64,000 nt of DNA from an uncultured Lachnospiraceae bacterium (lineage in GTDB: Bacteria; Bacillota; Clostridia; Lachnospirales; Lachnospiraceae): assembly GCA_947588845.1 (NCBI GenBank), contig CANQAR010000003.1, positions 1 to 64,000 on the forward strand, written 5' to 3'. The stretch's first letter is position 1. Every line of letters begins with the position of its first letter. The notes beneath the pieces were generated by a model. It saw only the letters and a list, made by a program, of their open reading frames with translations, was not told the origin of the DNA and made no database searches. The position numbers and the translations under genes are program-made. Positions 19,388 through 27,972 of this stretch are shown in pieces.

Positions 19388-19789
19388 ATGCCTTTAGAAT
19401 CTAGACATTTATTATCCCAGGCAATTGATTATTTTAAGAGATCGGTAGAAAAAAATTCAATGGTCAGAAAAGTTTTAATAGAAGATATCTCGTTTTATAG
19501 GGCGATTGGAATAATTTATAGATATACTTTAGCTCATATAAAAGTTTACATTGCGGATGTTTATGTTTTAACGGCAAGTGATGTTATTGAGATAATTAGT
19601 AAATATCCCGATGTAGATTGTATTGTTGTAATAAGCAATTGGGATCATTATACAGATTTAGCAAAGGATAGAGCGAGAAGATGTGGAATAGGTGTTTTTA
19701 CATTAAATCAATTTTTAGTGGCATTAAATTATGATGAAAGAAAATTTTTGGATACAGGAATTGCAAACGCAGTTGAAGAAAATACCTGA
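19388..19789 (+). CDS. hypothetical protein between phosphoesterase and nucleotidyltransferase
   Basis: I do not recognise this 133-residue protein. Its second half (DVDCIVVISNWDHYTDLAK, then a CGIGVFTLNQFL turn) resembles the alternating strand/helix end of Mrr-like or other PD-(D/E)XK and Rossmann-like folds, but no catalytic E-x-K is visible. It starts four bases after the metallophosphoesterase gene, and its last 59 bases overlap the start of the nucleotidyltransferase gene. It therefore belongs to the same cassette and shares its low G+C content. Confidence 0.65.
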   Translation: MPLESRHLLSQAIDYFKRSVEKNSMVRKVLIEDISFYRAIGIIYRYTLAHIKVYIADVYVLTASDVIEIISKYPDVDCIVVISNWDHYTDLAKDRARRCGIGVFTLNQFLVALNYDERKFLDTGIANAVEENT

Positions 19790-20054
19790 CTTATATGGGG
19801 ACATAAATTCATTGGATATAAAATTATATTTGTTTGGATCAGCATGTAATAAGCTGTCTCCAAGTGATATTGATATTGTTCTTATGTATCCATATAATTT
19901 AAATAAAATGCAGGAAATACTTCAATTACGAGATAAAATTATTTTATATTTAGAGAATAAGATAAAGTTACAGGTGCATATACTCACTTTATCTTATGAA
20001 GAAGAAAAACAGATACTATTTCTTTCAAAAGAAAATGCAAAATTAATCATATGA
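19731..20054 (+). CDS. small nucleotidyltransferase-fold protein (MNT-like)
   Basis: This 107-residue protein carries the minimal nucleotidyltransferase signature, FGSACNKLSPSDIDIV near residues 38-53: Gly-Ser, then Asp-x-Asp. MNT-type proteins of this size are often the AMP-transferring antitoxin half of HEPN-MNT pairs, but no HEPN protein follows here. The downstream 44-codon frame shows no HEPN motif. The start overlaps the preceding gene by 59 bases; ATG 19734 is equally possible. It may modify the neighbouring protein or another island product. Confidence 0.75.
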   Translation: MMKENFWIQELQTQLKKIPDLYGDINSLDIKLYLFGSACNKLSPSDIDIVLMYPYNLNKMQEILQLRDKIILYLENKIKLQVHILTLSYEEEKQILFLSKENAKLII

Positions 20055-20185
20055 TTTATTGGAATATTATAGATTTATGCGTATTTTATAAAATGAAAAA
20101 CATGGGAAAAGCAATGATAACTTTGAAAGAAGTTTTCAAAGGAGAAATATGTAAATGTTGGATTCAAGGATGGGTTGCTGGGTAA
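20051..20185 (+). CDS. possible small protein, 44 residues
   Basis: An ATG overlaps the nucleotidyltransferase stop codon in the coupling arrangement ATGA and opens a 44-codon frame. The product is short, with Cys and Trp near its end, and resembles nothing I know. The following 240 bases are a decayed gene, so this may equally be the start of that broken gene. Confidence 0.35.
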   Translation: MIYWNIIDLCVFYKMKNMGKAMITLKEVFKGEICKCWIQGWVAG

Positions 20186-20428
20186 AAATATTAAATATAT
20201 TGTTTGGGTTAATGGAAGTGATGACAAAATAATTGCAAGTAGTGTTTCTGACAGTTGTGTACGGGCTATCATTTCGGAATTACTTTGCAGATTATTGAAG
20301 AGATTTTTACTAGTAGCGTCTACTACATTAAGTTGCCTGGAAAAGAAGAAGTGTATGTTTAGGGTGTTGGCACAACTTACCTTGCAGATGATTACATGGT
20401 GAAAGAACTAACATTCAAAGGAGGTTAA
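20186..20428 (+). pseudogene. decayed gene fragment immediately before pglZ
   Basis: The interval before pglZ contains protein-like sequence in two frames. An upstream frame gives IKYIVWVNGSDDKIIASSV. From 20276 another frame gives ITLQIIEEIFTSSVYYIKLP, then a TAG at 20360, then VGTTYLADDYMVKELTFKGG ending at 20428. A frame change plus an internal stop in otherwise natural-looking protein sequence suggests a recently broken gene. I cannot name the family. Its final codons contain the AAAGGAGG ribosome-binding site of pglZ. Confidence 0.5.
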
Positions 20429-20429
20429 G

Positions 20430-23036
20430 ATGGCAGAGCTGAATCTGAATCAGATTATAGAGAAACTGAATAAAGAGTTTTCCGGGGAATCCCGGAAACT
20501 TGTTTTCTGGTATGATGACAATGGTGATTTTGCAGGTGATATTGATTCGGTAGAGCTTAAAAATGCCAGAGTGTATCGATTAACACCAACCAATCAGTTT
20601 CGCACGAAGATATTTCTGGAGCGGCAGGATAAGACAACAAATTATCTGATTTACGCACCGTTTCCCAAACCTCCGGTGGAACAGAATCATCTGGAGGATA
20701 CATTGCTTTATTCGAAACGTTTCTATGCAGATCGCGCTTCTCTGATCAGTGCCGATTTAGGTATTCAGGAAAAATACAGGCCGGTGATACAAAAGTACAT
20801 TAAATTCTTTGGGGAGAAGAAGCGTATGCAGCGCTTTTATGATCTGGAAATTGAGAATTTTACAGAGGAAACAATAGAGATTGCGCTGATGAGTGCGCTT
20901 TGTCAGTTGAGGGTAGCTTCTTTTGAAGAAGTTGTCCGTATTTTACTGGCTGGAAATGCAAATGGATTGGAGATTTTCGGGAAAGGGAAAAGCGCAAGGT
21001 CAGAAAGGTTTCTTGGGACGGAAACAAATCAGGACGGCAACATGCTGGCAGGCAGTAAGATTCTTGCAGAATTTAAAAAATATAAACTGTTAGATGCGTT
21101 TTGGAAACAGTGTGAAAATAATTTTGGTTATGTAGATAATGAACCAACACTGGAAAAGCTGGTAATGACATTGTTTGTCACTTACACGGCAAAATATGTG
21201 AAAACAGATCTGCCGCAGAGTTGGAAACCTTTTCTATCATATAAGCCAGGTAATATTATGATATTTCTGGATAGCTTGATGAATAATGTGTTATACCGAG
21301 ATTTTTATGACAAGCTTTCCGTTTATGCAGAGACTGAATTGTCAGCGGATAAGGTATTTTCTGATCTTTCGACAGATAGTTTTGCGGAATGTGATACTTT
21401 CCTTTGTGTGGATCAGATGATAATCAAGTGGCTGAATGAACGTTTGCTTAATGAGGATACCGGTGCGAGACTGGATGGGATGAGTATTCCGGAGGTCTGT
21501 CAGTTCAGGCGAAAGAAGCATTTTGCATCAAAAACCGGGATGAGCTATACTCTTTTGGAAGCCGCCTGGCATTTGGTTTGTACAGTAAATTATCAGTCGG
21601 CAAAAGAGTTGAAAGATATTCAGGAAAAGTATATTACTGCGGACTACCGGATCGATATGTGGTACCGTATTTTTATCCACAACCTTGATCAGACGGCTCA
21701 TATAGAGGGCTTCGAAGAATTGAGAGAGCTGGTTGAAAATATTTATACAAATGAATATCTGGACAGCCTCCTGCCCGCATGGAACGCAGCATTAAACTTA
21801 TCTGCAATTAGAGAAGGAATTCCTCAGCAGAAAAATTTCTATAGCACGAGAGTCAGCAGTGCGAAAGAACGTATCGTTGTTATTATTTCGGATGCCATGC
21901 GTTTTGAGGTGGGAAAATCTCTTGCAGAAAAGCTGGAACAAGATCCGAACAGTACAGTGTCGATGGGGGCACAGCTTTCGATGCTACCTTCTTATACCGC
22001 ACTCGGAATGGCAGCTTTGCTGCCGCACAGAACACTTGAAATGACGGATGACTATAAAATCCTGGCTGATGGAAAACCGACGGACAGTATTCTGGCAAGA
22101 GAAGCCGTTCTGAAAATGTATCAGCCGCAGAGCGTGTGCATTCAGTTTGATGATTTGAAACATAGAAAGACGGTTACTGAATTAAGAAGTATCTTGACTG
22201 GCAAACAGGTAGTCTATGTTTATCACAATCAAATTGATGCAAGAGGGGAGAACCTTCGTACGGAAGATGAGGTATTCAACGCCTGTGACGAAGCAATCGA
22301 TGAGATTGTGACAATGATCCACCGGATTGCAACCAGTGGAAATACATACCGTTTTCTTGTGACCGCCGATCATGGCTTTCTGTATAAGCGGGACGTACTC
22401 AGTGAGAGCGACAAGATTAGTAGCGAAGCAAGTAAAGGAGCATTTCTTGATCGTCGTTTTATCATTGATCAGAATGTGGTTTCTAAAGATGGCGTTGCTC
22501 ATATTTCTCTGGGTGATATTTTTTGTAATGATGATACAAGACAGGTTTCTTTTCCTGTCAGTACAAGCGTATTTAAAGTTGGAGGCGGAATGAATTATCT
22601 TCATGGGGGGTCTTCTCCACAGGAAGTGATCGTTCCGATATTAGATATCAAGATGGAACGTTATCACATGGAAACTCACACGGTACAGATCGCTCTGATC
22701 AGTATTGTGCGAAAAATCACGAATTTGATCACGCATCTGGATTTTGTCCAGACGGAAGCAGTCAGCGATACGATAAAAAGTACGAATTTTCGCATTTATT
22801 TTATCTCGGAAGATGGGGAAAGGATCACTAACGAAAATATCATGATTGCTGATAGTAAAAATGATGATCCGGCAAAGAGGATTACTCGTCTGCGATTTAC
22901 ATTTAAGGATAAGAAATATGATCCGGCAAAGAATTATTATCTTGTGGTCAACGATGAAAAGAATGGTCTGGAAGTATTCCGTCAGGAGATTGTCATAGAT
23001 ATTGCTTTTGCAGATGGCTTCAGTTTTAGGTTTTAG
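20430..23036 (+). CDS. pglZ: BREX alkaline-phosphatase-like protein PglZ
   Basis: This is the 868-residue BREX PglZ, an alkaline-phosphatase-superfamily protein required for both methylation and phage exclusion. The metal-site strand is RIVVIISDAMRFEVGKSLA near residue 478, and the second metal motif TADHGFLYKR lies near 645. The region after about 740 is a beta-rich C-terminal domain. The start codon follows AAAGGAGG closely. It is the last intact gene of the island: the right end lies between its stop at 23036 and the leftward transporter terminator at 23084. No brxL follows it, unlike in the standard order. Confidence 0.95.
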   Translation: MAELNLNQIIEKLNKEFSGESRKLVFWYDDNGDFAGDIDSVELKNARVYRLTPTNQFRTKIFLERQDKTTNYLIYAPFPKPPVEQNHLEDTLLYSKRFYADRASLISADLGIQEKYRPVIQKYIKFFGEKKRMQRFYDLEIENFTEETIEIALMSALCQLRVASFEEVVRILLAGNANGLEIFGKGKSARSERFLGTETNQDGNMLAGSKILAEFKKYKLLDAFWKQCENNFGYVDNEPTLEKLVMTLFVTYTAKYVKTDLPQSWKPFLSYKPGNIMIFLDSLMNNVLYRDFYDKLSVYAETELSADKVFSDLSTDSFAECDTFLCVDQMIIKWLNERLLNEDTGARLDGMSIPEVCQFRRKKHFASKTGMSYTLLEAAWHLVCTVNYQSAKELKDIQEKYITADYRIDMWYRIFIHNLDQTAHIEGFEELRELVENIYTNEYLDSLLPAWNAALNLSAIREGIPQQKNFYSTRVSSAKERIVVIISDAMRFEVGKSLAEKLEQDPNSTVSMGAQLSMLPSYTALGMAALLPHRTLEMTDDYKILADGKPTDSILAREAVLKMYQPQSVCIQFDDLKHRKTVTELRSILTGKQVVYVYHNQIDARGENLRTEDEVFNACDEAIDEIVTMIHRIATSGNTYRFLVTADHGFLYKRDVLSESDKISSEASKGAFLDRRFIIDQNVVSKDGVAHISLGDIFCNDDTRQVSFPVSTSVFKVGGGMNYLHGGSSPQEVIVPILDIKMERYHMETHTVQIALISIVRKITNLITHLDFVQTEAVSDTIKSTNFRIYFISEDGERITNENIMIADSKNDDPAKRITRLRFTFKDKKYDPAKNYYLVVNDEKNGLEVFRQEIVIDIAFADGFSFRF

Positions 23037-23075
23037 GAAAAAATGGTACATACGGAAATGTTTTTGTGAAAAGTG

Positions 23076-23128
23076 AAAAAAGCAGAACCGGGAGTGACTG
23101 TCCTGTGGAAAAAGTCACATCCGGTTCT
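23076..23128 (-). terminator. intrinsic terminator of the sugar transporter operon
   Basis: On the minus strand a stem of AGAACCGG plus GTGACT-type arms (23121-23128 and 23113-23118 pairing with 23084-23091 and 23094-23099) is followed by a run of Ts made by the A-run at 23076-23081. The arms are perfect apart from a two-base internal loop. It ends transcription of the leftward chvE-mmsA-mmsB operon, 124 bases after the permease stop, and marks the right border of the BREX island. Confidence 0.85.
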
Positions 23129-23251
23129 GACGTGGATATATGTCACTGGCATACAGAGTCATTTGATCAGCGCTGCCAGTGACGAAATAAAAAATCATTG
23201 TGAAATTTTCAATAATTCAGGTACCGTTGAAAATATCCCTGCGTCAGGACA

Positions 23252-24409
23252 TCAGGACGATTTTCTGTTGGAGAGTACATCGAACACAACAGCGACCAGA
23301 AGCACCGCGCCCTTGACGACATACTGCCAGGAATCGCCGATTCCCATAATGGACATTCCCATGTTGATGACACCGAGCAGGAGTGCGCCGATGACCACGC
23401 CGCCGACGGTGCCGACGCCGCCGTACGCAGATGCGCCGCCGATGAAGCAGGAACCGATTGCGTCCATCTCAAAGGAGGTACCGGTGTTTCCGTTTACGGA
23501 ACCAACACGCGCTGCGCAGAGCATGCCCGCGAGTCCGGCGAGAAGGCCCATGTTCGCGTAGGCGATGAAGTAGATCTTGTTGGTGTCGATACCGGAGAGC
23601 TTGGTCGCTTTCTCGTTGCCGCCGATCGCGTAGAAGTAGCGGCCGAACGCTGTCTTTGAGGTGATGAAGTTATAGATCAGGCAGATTGCGACGACCCACA
23701 CCAGCATGACGGAGATGCCTTTGTATTGGCGGAGCAGATTGCAGTACCAGACGATAACGACTGAGATGATGCCGGCTCTGCCGAAATCAGCGAGCGCGCT
23801 GTTCTGGCGGTAGCCCTTTTTGGCCTTGTTCGCTCTGGAGCGCATGGTCGAGAAGATCACATAGATGGCCGCGACGATACCGACGATCAGGGCGGAGTAT
23901 TTGGAGACGTCGTCCAGTCCCGGAATTGTGATGTAGGAGGTGAACACGTTCAGGAACGATTTGTTCTGGATGGATACGGTCTTGTTGTCGAGTACGAGAC
24001 GTCCGAAGCCGCGGAAGACGAACATGCCGGCCAGTGTTGTGATGAACGGAGGGATGCGGACGTAGCCGATCCAGTAGCCCTGCCAGATGCCGACGAGAAG
24101 GCCGACCGCGAGGCAGAGAATGATGGTCAGATAGGGGTTCATGCCCATGTTGCTGATGAGGACGGCCGCGATGCCGCCGGTCAGGCAGATCACGGAACCG
24201 ATGGACAAGTCGATGTTGCCGCCGGTCAGGATGCAGAGCAGCATGCCGCAGGCGAGCACAAGCACGTAGCCGTTCTGGAGCATCAGGTTGGACATGTTCT
24301 GCGCGAACAGAAGTCTTCCGTCCGTCAGGAAGCAGAACAGCGCGAACACGATGACGAGAGCGATTACCATGGTATATTTGGTAAGGAAATCTTTTACCTT
24401 TGTATTCAT
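23252..24409 (-). CDS. mmsB: multiple-sugar ABC transporter permease MmsB (GguB type)
   Basis: This 385-residue BPD_transp_2 family permease has about ten hydrophobic segments. The conserved block LTGGNIDLSIGSV lies near residue 62, and GGNEKATKLSGIDTNK near 260 is the EAA-like coupling region. It would form the membrane channel for a monosaccharide imported with ChvE and MmsA. It is the third gene of the leftward operon, 47 bases after mmsA, and a strong terminator follows. The G+C content is clearly above that of the neighbouring BREX island. Confidence 0.93.
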   Translation of the reverse strand: MNTKVKDFLTKYTMVIALVIVFALFCFLTDGRLLFAQNMSNLMLQNGYVLVLACGMLLCILTGGNIDLSIGSVICLTGGIAAVLISNMGMNPYLTIILCLAVGLLVGIWQGYWIGYVRIPPFITTLAGMFVFRGFGRLVLDNKTVSIQNKSFLNVFTSYITIPGLDDVSKYSALIVGIVAAIYVIFSTMRSRANKAKKGYRQNSALADFGRAGIISVVIVWYCNLLRQYKGISVMLVWVVAICLIYNFITSKTAFGRYFYAIGGNEKATKLSGIDTNKIYFIAYANMGLLAGLAGMLCAARVGSVNGNTGTSFEMDAIGSCFIGGASAYGGVGTVGGVVIGALLLGVINMGMSIMGIGDSWQYVVKGAVLLVAVVFDVLSNRKSS

Positions 24410-24456
24410 TTCATTCTTCTCCTTTCTTTTCCGGTTTCAGGATTTTCAAGGTTTAA

Positions 24457-25989
24457 TCAGGAATTCTGCATGATGTAGGCCATGATCTTTTCCTGGGTAG
24501 CGTCTTTTGCGGCGAGTTCGCCGGCCAGTTTTCCTTCACTCATGACATAGATTCGGTCGCACATGCCAAGCAGTTCGGGCATCTCCGAGGAGATCATGAT
24601 GACGGCCTTGCCGTTTGCCACCATCTCATTGATCAGACAGTAGATGTCATATTTGGCGCCGACATCGATACCGCGCGTCGGCTCATCGAGGATCAGGATC
24701 TCAGGTTCCGCGAACATCCACTTGCCGAGCAGCGCTTTCTGCTGGTTGCCGCCGGAGAGGTTTCCGACCTTCTGCTCGTTTGACGGTGTCTTTGTTCCCA
24801 TTTCTTCCGTGATCTGCTCAGCCAGGTGCCGTTCGAGATCAACATTGATAATCCCTTTCGAGCAGACTTTGGCGATTCTTGCCAGCGTTGTATTGAAGCG
24901 GATGGACTCGTCGAGGATCAGACCGTTCGTCTTTCGGTCCTCGGTCACATACGCGAGTCCGTGAGAGATTGCCGCCCGCGGATCTTTCAGATTGACCTTC
25001 TGTCCTTTGATGTAAAGTTCGCCGGAGATCCCGGTTCCGTAGCTTTTTCCGAAAATAGACATCGCAAGTTCGGTTCTGCCGGCTCCCTGCAGTCCGGAGA
25101 AGCCGATCACCTCGCCTTTGTGTACCTTAAAGGAAATATTGTCGTCCACGATTTTTTCCGGGTAGAGCGGATGATGGACGGTCCAGTTCTTTGCCTCGAG
25201 CAGGACGTCACTGCCCACCTTATGTTCACGCTGCGGATAGCGGTCGTCCATGGAGCGGCCGACCATTCCCTTGATAATGCGGTCCTCGCTCAGGTCGTCC
25301 ACGCCTTTGGTCAGCGTCTCGATCGTACTGCCGTCGCGCAGGATGGTAACGCGGTCTGCGCAGTAGACGATCTCATTTAATTTATGTGTAATGATAATGG
25401 ATGTCAGACCGTCCTTCTTGAATTCCAGAAGAAGATCCAGCAGCATTTTCGCGTCTTCGTCGTTAAGAGATGACGTAGGTTCGTCGAGAATCAGCAGCTT
25501 TACTTTTTTGGAGAACGCCTTCGCGATCTCGACAAGCTGCTGCTTGCCCGTTCCGATGTCTTTGATTAATGTCTGTGCCGACTCGTGCAGACCGACCTGC
25601 GCCATATGTTTTTCCGCCTCGCTGTACGTTTTGTCCCAGTCGATGTACCCGAGGCTGTTTTTGATTTCATTGCCGAGGAACATGTTCTCTCCGATAGAGA
25701 GAAGAGGAATCAGCGCCAGCTCCTGATGGATGATGACGATCCCCTGGGCCTCGCTGTCGCTGAGGCGTTTAAAATGGCACTCCTTTCCCTCATAGGTGAC
25801 AGTGCCTGTGTAGCTGCCGTACGGATACTGGCCGCTTAAAACATTCATAAGCGTTGATTTTCCCGCGCCGTTCTCACCGATCAGCGCATGGATCTCTCCG
25901 CGCTGAACTTCCAGATTGACGTTGTCCAGAGCCTTTACGCCGGGGAATTCTTTTGTAATGTGCTCCATTACCAGAATATTGTCAGCCAA
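24457..25989 (-). CDS. mmsA: multiple-sugar ABC transporter ATP-binding protein MmsA (GguA type)
   Basis: This is a 510-residue ATPase with two ABC domains. The first has Walker A GENGAGKSTLMN, signature-like GTGKQQLVEIAKA and Walker B LLILDEPTSSL. The second has a degenerate Walker A (SGLQGAGRTELAMS), the signature LSGGNQQKALLGKW and Walker B ILILDEPTRGID. This matches the XylG/MglA/GguA group. I chose the TTG start at 25989 because AGGAAGGGGG lies seven bases upstream and the protein then opens LADNILVMEHITKEFPG, as in relatives. An upstream ATG at 26055 would add 22 unrelated residues encoded partly by a hairpin. Confidence 0.93.
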   Translation of the reverse strand: MADNILVMEHITKEFPGVKALDNVNLEVQRGEIHALIGENGAGKSTLMNVLSGQYPYGSYTGTVTYEGKECHFKRLSDSEAQGIVIIHQELALIPLLSIGENMFLGNEIKNSLGYIDWDKTYSEAEKHMAQVGLHESAQTLIKDIGTGKQQLVEIAKAFSKKVKLLILDEPTSSLNDEDAKMLLDLLLEFKKDGLTSIIITHKLNEIVYCADRVTILRDGSTIETLTKGVDDLSEDRIIKGMVGRSMDDRYPQREHKVGSDVLLEAKNWTVHHPLYPEKIVDDNISFKVHKGEVIGFSGLQGAGRTELAMSIFGKSYGTGISGELYIKGQKVNLKDPRAAISHGLAYVTEDRKTNGLILDESIRFNTTLARIAKVCSKGIINVDLERHLAEQITEEMGTKTPSNEQKVGNLSGGNQQKALLGKWMFAEPEILILDEPTRGIDVGAKYDIYCLINEMVANGKAVIMISSEMPELLGMCDRIYVMSEGKLAGELAAKDATQEKIMAYIMQNS

Positions 25990-26013
25990 GATAGTACCCC
26001 CTTCCTGATATAA

Positions 26014-26040
26014 GACGGGCGGGGCAATGCCCCGCCCATC
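26014..26040 (-). promoter_or_regulatory. G+C-rich hairpin between chvE and mmsA
   Basis: GGGCGGGGCA (26017-26026) and TGCCCCGCCC (26028-26037) form a near-continuous stem in the 104-base spacer between the binding-protein gene and the ATPase gene. No strong T-run follows on the minus strand. Such hairpins after binding-protein genes commonly stabilise the upstream mRNA or partly terminate, giving more binding protein than ATPase. Confidence 0.7.
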
Positions 26041-26093
26041 CGTTTGTGTTGTCAAATTATTTTTTTCAGGGATTCTTTGCCCCTGGCATCATG

Positions 26094-27206
26094 TTATGCT
26101 GTCGGATGCAGATATCCGTCGTCGTCCATGGTGTAGTAGCCCGGGTCTACGAGCGCTTCCTGAAGGTTGTCAGCCGTCACAACGGTCGGAACCAGAAGGA
26201 AGGACGGGCACTTGTTGCCTTCAGAAGTCTCATAGGATTCTGTGTCATATGCGCAGTCGAAATCCCATGCGGATGCTTCGATCAGAGATTCGTCAACGGT
26301 ATCTCCGTTGAGGATTGCTTCCGCAAGGTCGAGCGTTACGACTGCCTCGTTTGCCACTGCTTTGTAAACCGTCATGGTCTGCTTGCCGTCAACGATGTTT
26401 GCAAGGTTTGCCTCGTCGCCGTCCTGACCTGTGATCAGAACAGAGTTGCTGCCTGCGTAATCGGACTCGATTGCCTGGGTAACGCCGAGAGCGGTGGAGT
26501 CGTTGGAGCAGAGAGCCACGTCAAGCTGTGTGCCGTCTGCATAGTAGGAAGCAAGGATGTTCTGCATTCTCTCAAGAGCGGTCTGCGTATCCCACTGAGC
26601 GGTTGCAACCGTGTCGAAATCGGTCTGGCCGGAAACAACAACCAGTGTGCCGGCATCAATGTACGGTTTCAGGACATCGAAAGCGCCGTTGAAGAAGTAG
26701 CCTGCGTTGTTGTCGGCCGGGTCGCCTGCGGTGAACTCGATGTTGTAGGTTGCGTTGCCTGCATTGTCAAGATCAAGCGTGTCGACAACGAACTGTCCCT
26801 GAAGAGTACCTACGGTGTAGTTATCGAAGGATACATAATAGGAAACCGCGTCGTGCATGATCAGACGGTCGTATGCGATAACCGGGATGCCTGCCTCGGC
26901 AGCCTCGTCCATAACCGTATTCAGAGCCTCGCCGTCGATTGCGGAGATGACCAGCATGTTCACACCGTCGGAGATCAGGTTCTGGATATCATTTACCTGC
27001 TGATCTACTTCATTGTCAGAATATACAAGCTCGGCTTCATAGCCGGCTGCCTCGAACTGTTCTTTCAGATAAGAACCGTCGCGGTTCCAGCGCTCCAGAG
27101 ACTGTGTCGGCATTGCGATACCGATCTTCTCGCCTTCCGCGCTTGCCGGAACTGCCATTACGCCAACTGCCATCAGTGCAGCCACAACTAATAATCTCTT
27201 TTTCAT
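26094..27206 (-). CDS. chvE: multiple-sugar-binding protein ChvE family
   Basis: This 370-residue sugar-binding protein is very like ChvE across its length: GIAMPTQSLERWNRDG, IPVIAYDRLIMH, YYVSFDNYTVGTLQG and LITGQDGDEA, with a C-terminus of the PGYYTMDDDGYL type. ChvE-type proteins bind aldoses such as arabinose, galactose, glucose or xylose. The start at 27206 follows GGAGGTAAAAGA; a longer frame adds 12 residues without support. The signal peptide ends in VPASAEG and has no lipobox cysteine, which is unusual for a Gram-positive binding protein that must stay near its transporter. It is the first gene of the leftward operon. Confidence 0.93.
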   Translation of the reverse strand: MKKRLLVVAALMAVGVMAVPASAEGEKIGIAMPTQSLERWNRDGSYLKEQFEAAGYEAELVYSDNEVDQQVNDIQNLISDGVNMLVISAIDGEALNTVMDEAAEAGIPVIAYDRLIMHDAVSYYVSFDNYTVGTLQGQFVVDTLDLDNAGNATYNIEFTAGDPADNNAGYFFNGAFDVLKPYIDAGTLVVVSGQTDFDTVATAQWDTQTALERMQNILASYYADGTQLDVALCSNDSTALGVTQAIESDYAGSNSVLITGQDGDEANLANIVDGKQTMTVYKAVANEAVVTLDLAEAILNGDTVDESLIEASAWDFDCAYDTESYETSEGNKCPSFLLVPTVVTADNLQEALVDPGYYTMDDDGYLHPTA

Positions 27207-27533
27207 TCTTTTACCTCCGTCCAGATTTTGTTTTGTTGACATTGTATAACTTTACAGCAAAATCATCTTATCACATGTGCAGAATGCGGAAAATGGAATG
27301 ATTTTTTAATTGCCTGTGAATTTTTGTGCTGTAATGTGTAAGGATTTCGCGGCAGAACTGGATATTTTTGTGGTAAGAAGATGCAGGAAACAAAATTTTG
27401 CTGTGTATGGGCGAATTGAATAAGCAAAGGGTTTTATCACAGAATTTTTTGTAAAATTTATCAAAATTTCGTCCGAAGGAAAAATTGCACTTGATTTTTA
27501 GAAAAGATTGGAGTATCGTAAAGGCAGGTGAGC

Positions 27534-27576
27534 AAGGGCGTTCCGACATACAGTGTAGGAATGCCCTTTCTTTTTT
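27534..27576 (+). terminator. intrinsic terminator far upstream of glnN
   Basis: The arms AAGGGCGTTCCGACA and TGTAGGAATGCCCTT (27534-27548 and 27554-27568) pair with few mismatches and are followed by a T-rich run to 27576. No plus-strand gene lies upstream for 4 kb, so this either ends a small RNA made from the chvE/glnN intergenic region or is an attenuator in a long glnN leader. Confidence 0.7.
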
Positions 27577-27972
27577 CCTCAAAGGCGAAGCGAAGGAGGT
27601 CATGCGTGCATGTACCGACGGAACACGCCCGCGAAAACGAACGAAGCCCGCGCAGCGTGTTTCGGCTCGTTTTTCACAGCCGGTATGGTTTGACATCTGT
27701 GGTTCTTTTTAAAAGAGAACTGCCCGGGAACCTGACTTGCAAAGCCGGTTTTGAAAAAAGATACCAGTTGGGATTCCCCGGATTGTCCGCAGCCTGAGAC
27801 GGATCTGCAGATGACAGTCCGGAACCGGAATCAGAGGACCAGGTTCTGACCGGGGAGCAGCTGTAAAGGGCGGCAGCGCTTTCAGAGGGAAGGAAAACTT
27901 TTGAAAGTGTCCGGTCAGCCGGTCTGAAACCTTTTGTGAGAATTGAAGGAAAGCAGGAAAAGAGGAGACAGT
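27577..27972 (+). other. long structured leader region before glnN
   Basis: This 396-base stretch has no convincing gene. It contains overlapping inverted repeats that could form alternative structures: AACACGC near 27620 with GCGTGTT near 27655, and AAAACGA near 27634 with TCGTTTT near 27667. It also contains GGAGG close to an ATG at 27602 that opens a 36-codon frame with too short a spacing to be credible. The arrangement suggests control of glnN after transcription starts. I did not recognise a known riboswitch or ANTAR-type double hairpin. Confidence 0.4.

Noticed and set aside
3158-23251. Direct repeats or an integrase marking island ends
   Set aside because: No repeat pair was found by eye between the two borders and no integrase or transposase gene is present; a computed comparison would be needed.
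26046-27191. 381-codon plus-strand frame opposite chvE
   Set aside because: It is the complement of a clearly coding gene with strong family motifs and has no ribosome-binding site of its own.
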